This document shows, one piece after another, positions 5,856-5,929 of a DNA stretch of 5,929 nt. This DNA is from Pseudorhodobacter sp. Lineage in GTDB: Bacteria; Pseudomonadota; Alphaproteobacteria; Rhodobacterales; Rhodobacteraceae. The position numbers and the translations under genes are program-made. How positions within the stretch are numbered: position 1 is the first letter of the stretch; each line of letters starts with the position of its first letter. The notes below the pieces were generated by a model, which worked only from the letters and a program-made list of their open reading frames with translations, ran no database searches and was not told the DNA's origin. The stretch lies in NCBI GenBank assembly GCA_024641255.1, contig JAHEDL010000094.1:1-5929 (forward strand), given 5' to 3'.

Positions 5856-5929
5856 TCAGAACAGATCAAGTAGCCGTTTCAGGTAATTGCGTTCGGTGTC
5901 GGGGCGCGCCTGATCGCCTGAGCGTTTGC
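5856..5929 (-). CDS. C-terminal end of an unidentified protein (partial)
   Basis: A minus-strand frame enters from the right edge and gives 23 codons ending DTERNYLKRLLDLF before TGA at 5858-5856. The mix of charged and leucine residues looks like a terminal amphipathic helix, and the codon use fits the neighbours. The other minus-strand frames look less protein-like. The rest of the gene is outside the window and I cannot name the family. It converges with the zinc-ribbon gene with 42 bases between the stops. Confidence 0.55.
   Translation of the reverse strand, partial: KRSGDQARPDTERNYLKRLLDLF

Overview
This is a GC-rich window whose proteins look alphaproteobacterial, most likely from the Rhodobacteraceae/Paracoccaceae. 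The AccA sequence, the arrangement ftsE-ftsX-acyltransferase-tfoX-PPOX, and a divergent MJ0042-type zinc-ribbon membrane protein next to ftsE all suggest this. The assignment rests on recalled family resemblance, not on a search. The genus cannot be named.

Layout. Bases 1-151 hold no convincing gene, only a strong GC hairpin at 86-116. Bases 137-450 (minus strand) look like a decayed small gene, with one frame change and one internal stop. A short divergent gap (451-543) carries a plausible promoter for accA (544-1503, plus), the alpha subunit of the acetyl-CoA carboxylase carboxyltransferase. accA ends in a good intrinsic terminator. The convergent gap 1504-1639 holds two further hairpins and a CtrA-box-like element beside a GANTC site.

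The minus strand from 4875 down to 1640 is one tightly packed operon in the order ftsE, ftsX, plsC-like acyltransferase, tfoX-like gene and PPOX flavoprotein. Every junction overlaps by 1 or 4 bases (GTGA, TGATG, TGATG, ATGA), so the five genes are probably co-transcribed and translationally coupled. FtsE and FtsX form the ABC-type complex at the division septum that controls cell-wall hydrolysis. The acyltransferase probably makes phosphatidic acid for membrane lipids. The last two genes have no established link to division.

Divergent from ftsE across a 164-base gap is a plus-strand gene (5040-5813) for a protein with a cytosolic four-cysteine zinc ribbon, a long acidic linker, one membrane helix and a short tail. 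At the right edge the last 23 codons of another minus-strand gene enter the window (stop at 5856-5858).

Most of the window is ordinary conserved chromosome. I see no mobile element, CRISPR array, tRNA or rRNA, and no defence or biosynthetic system. The points most worth checking are the CtrA-like box in the convergent gap, the broken gene upstream of accA, and the fully overlapped division/lipid operon.
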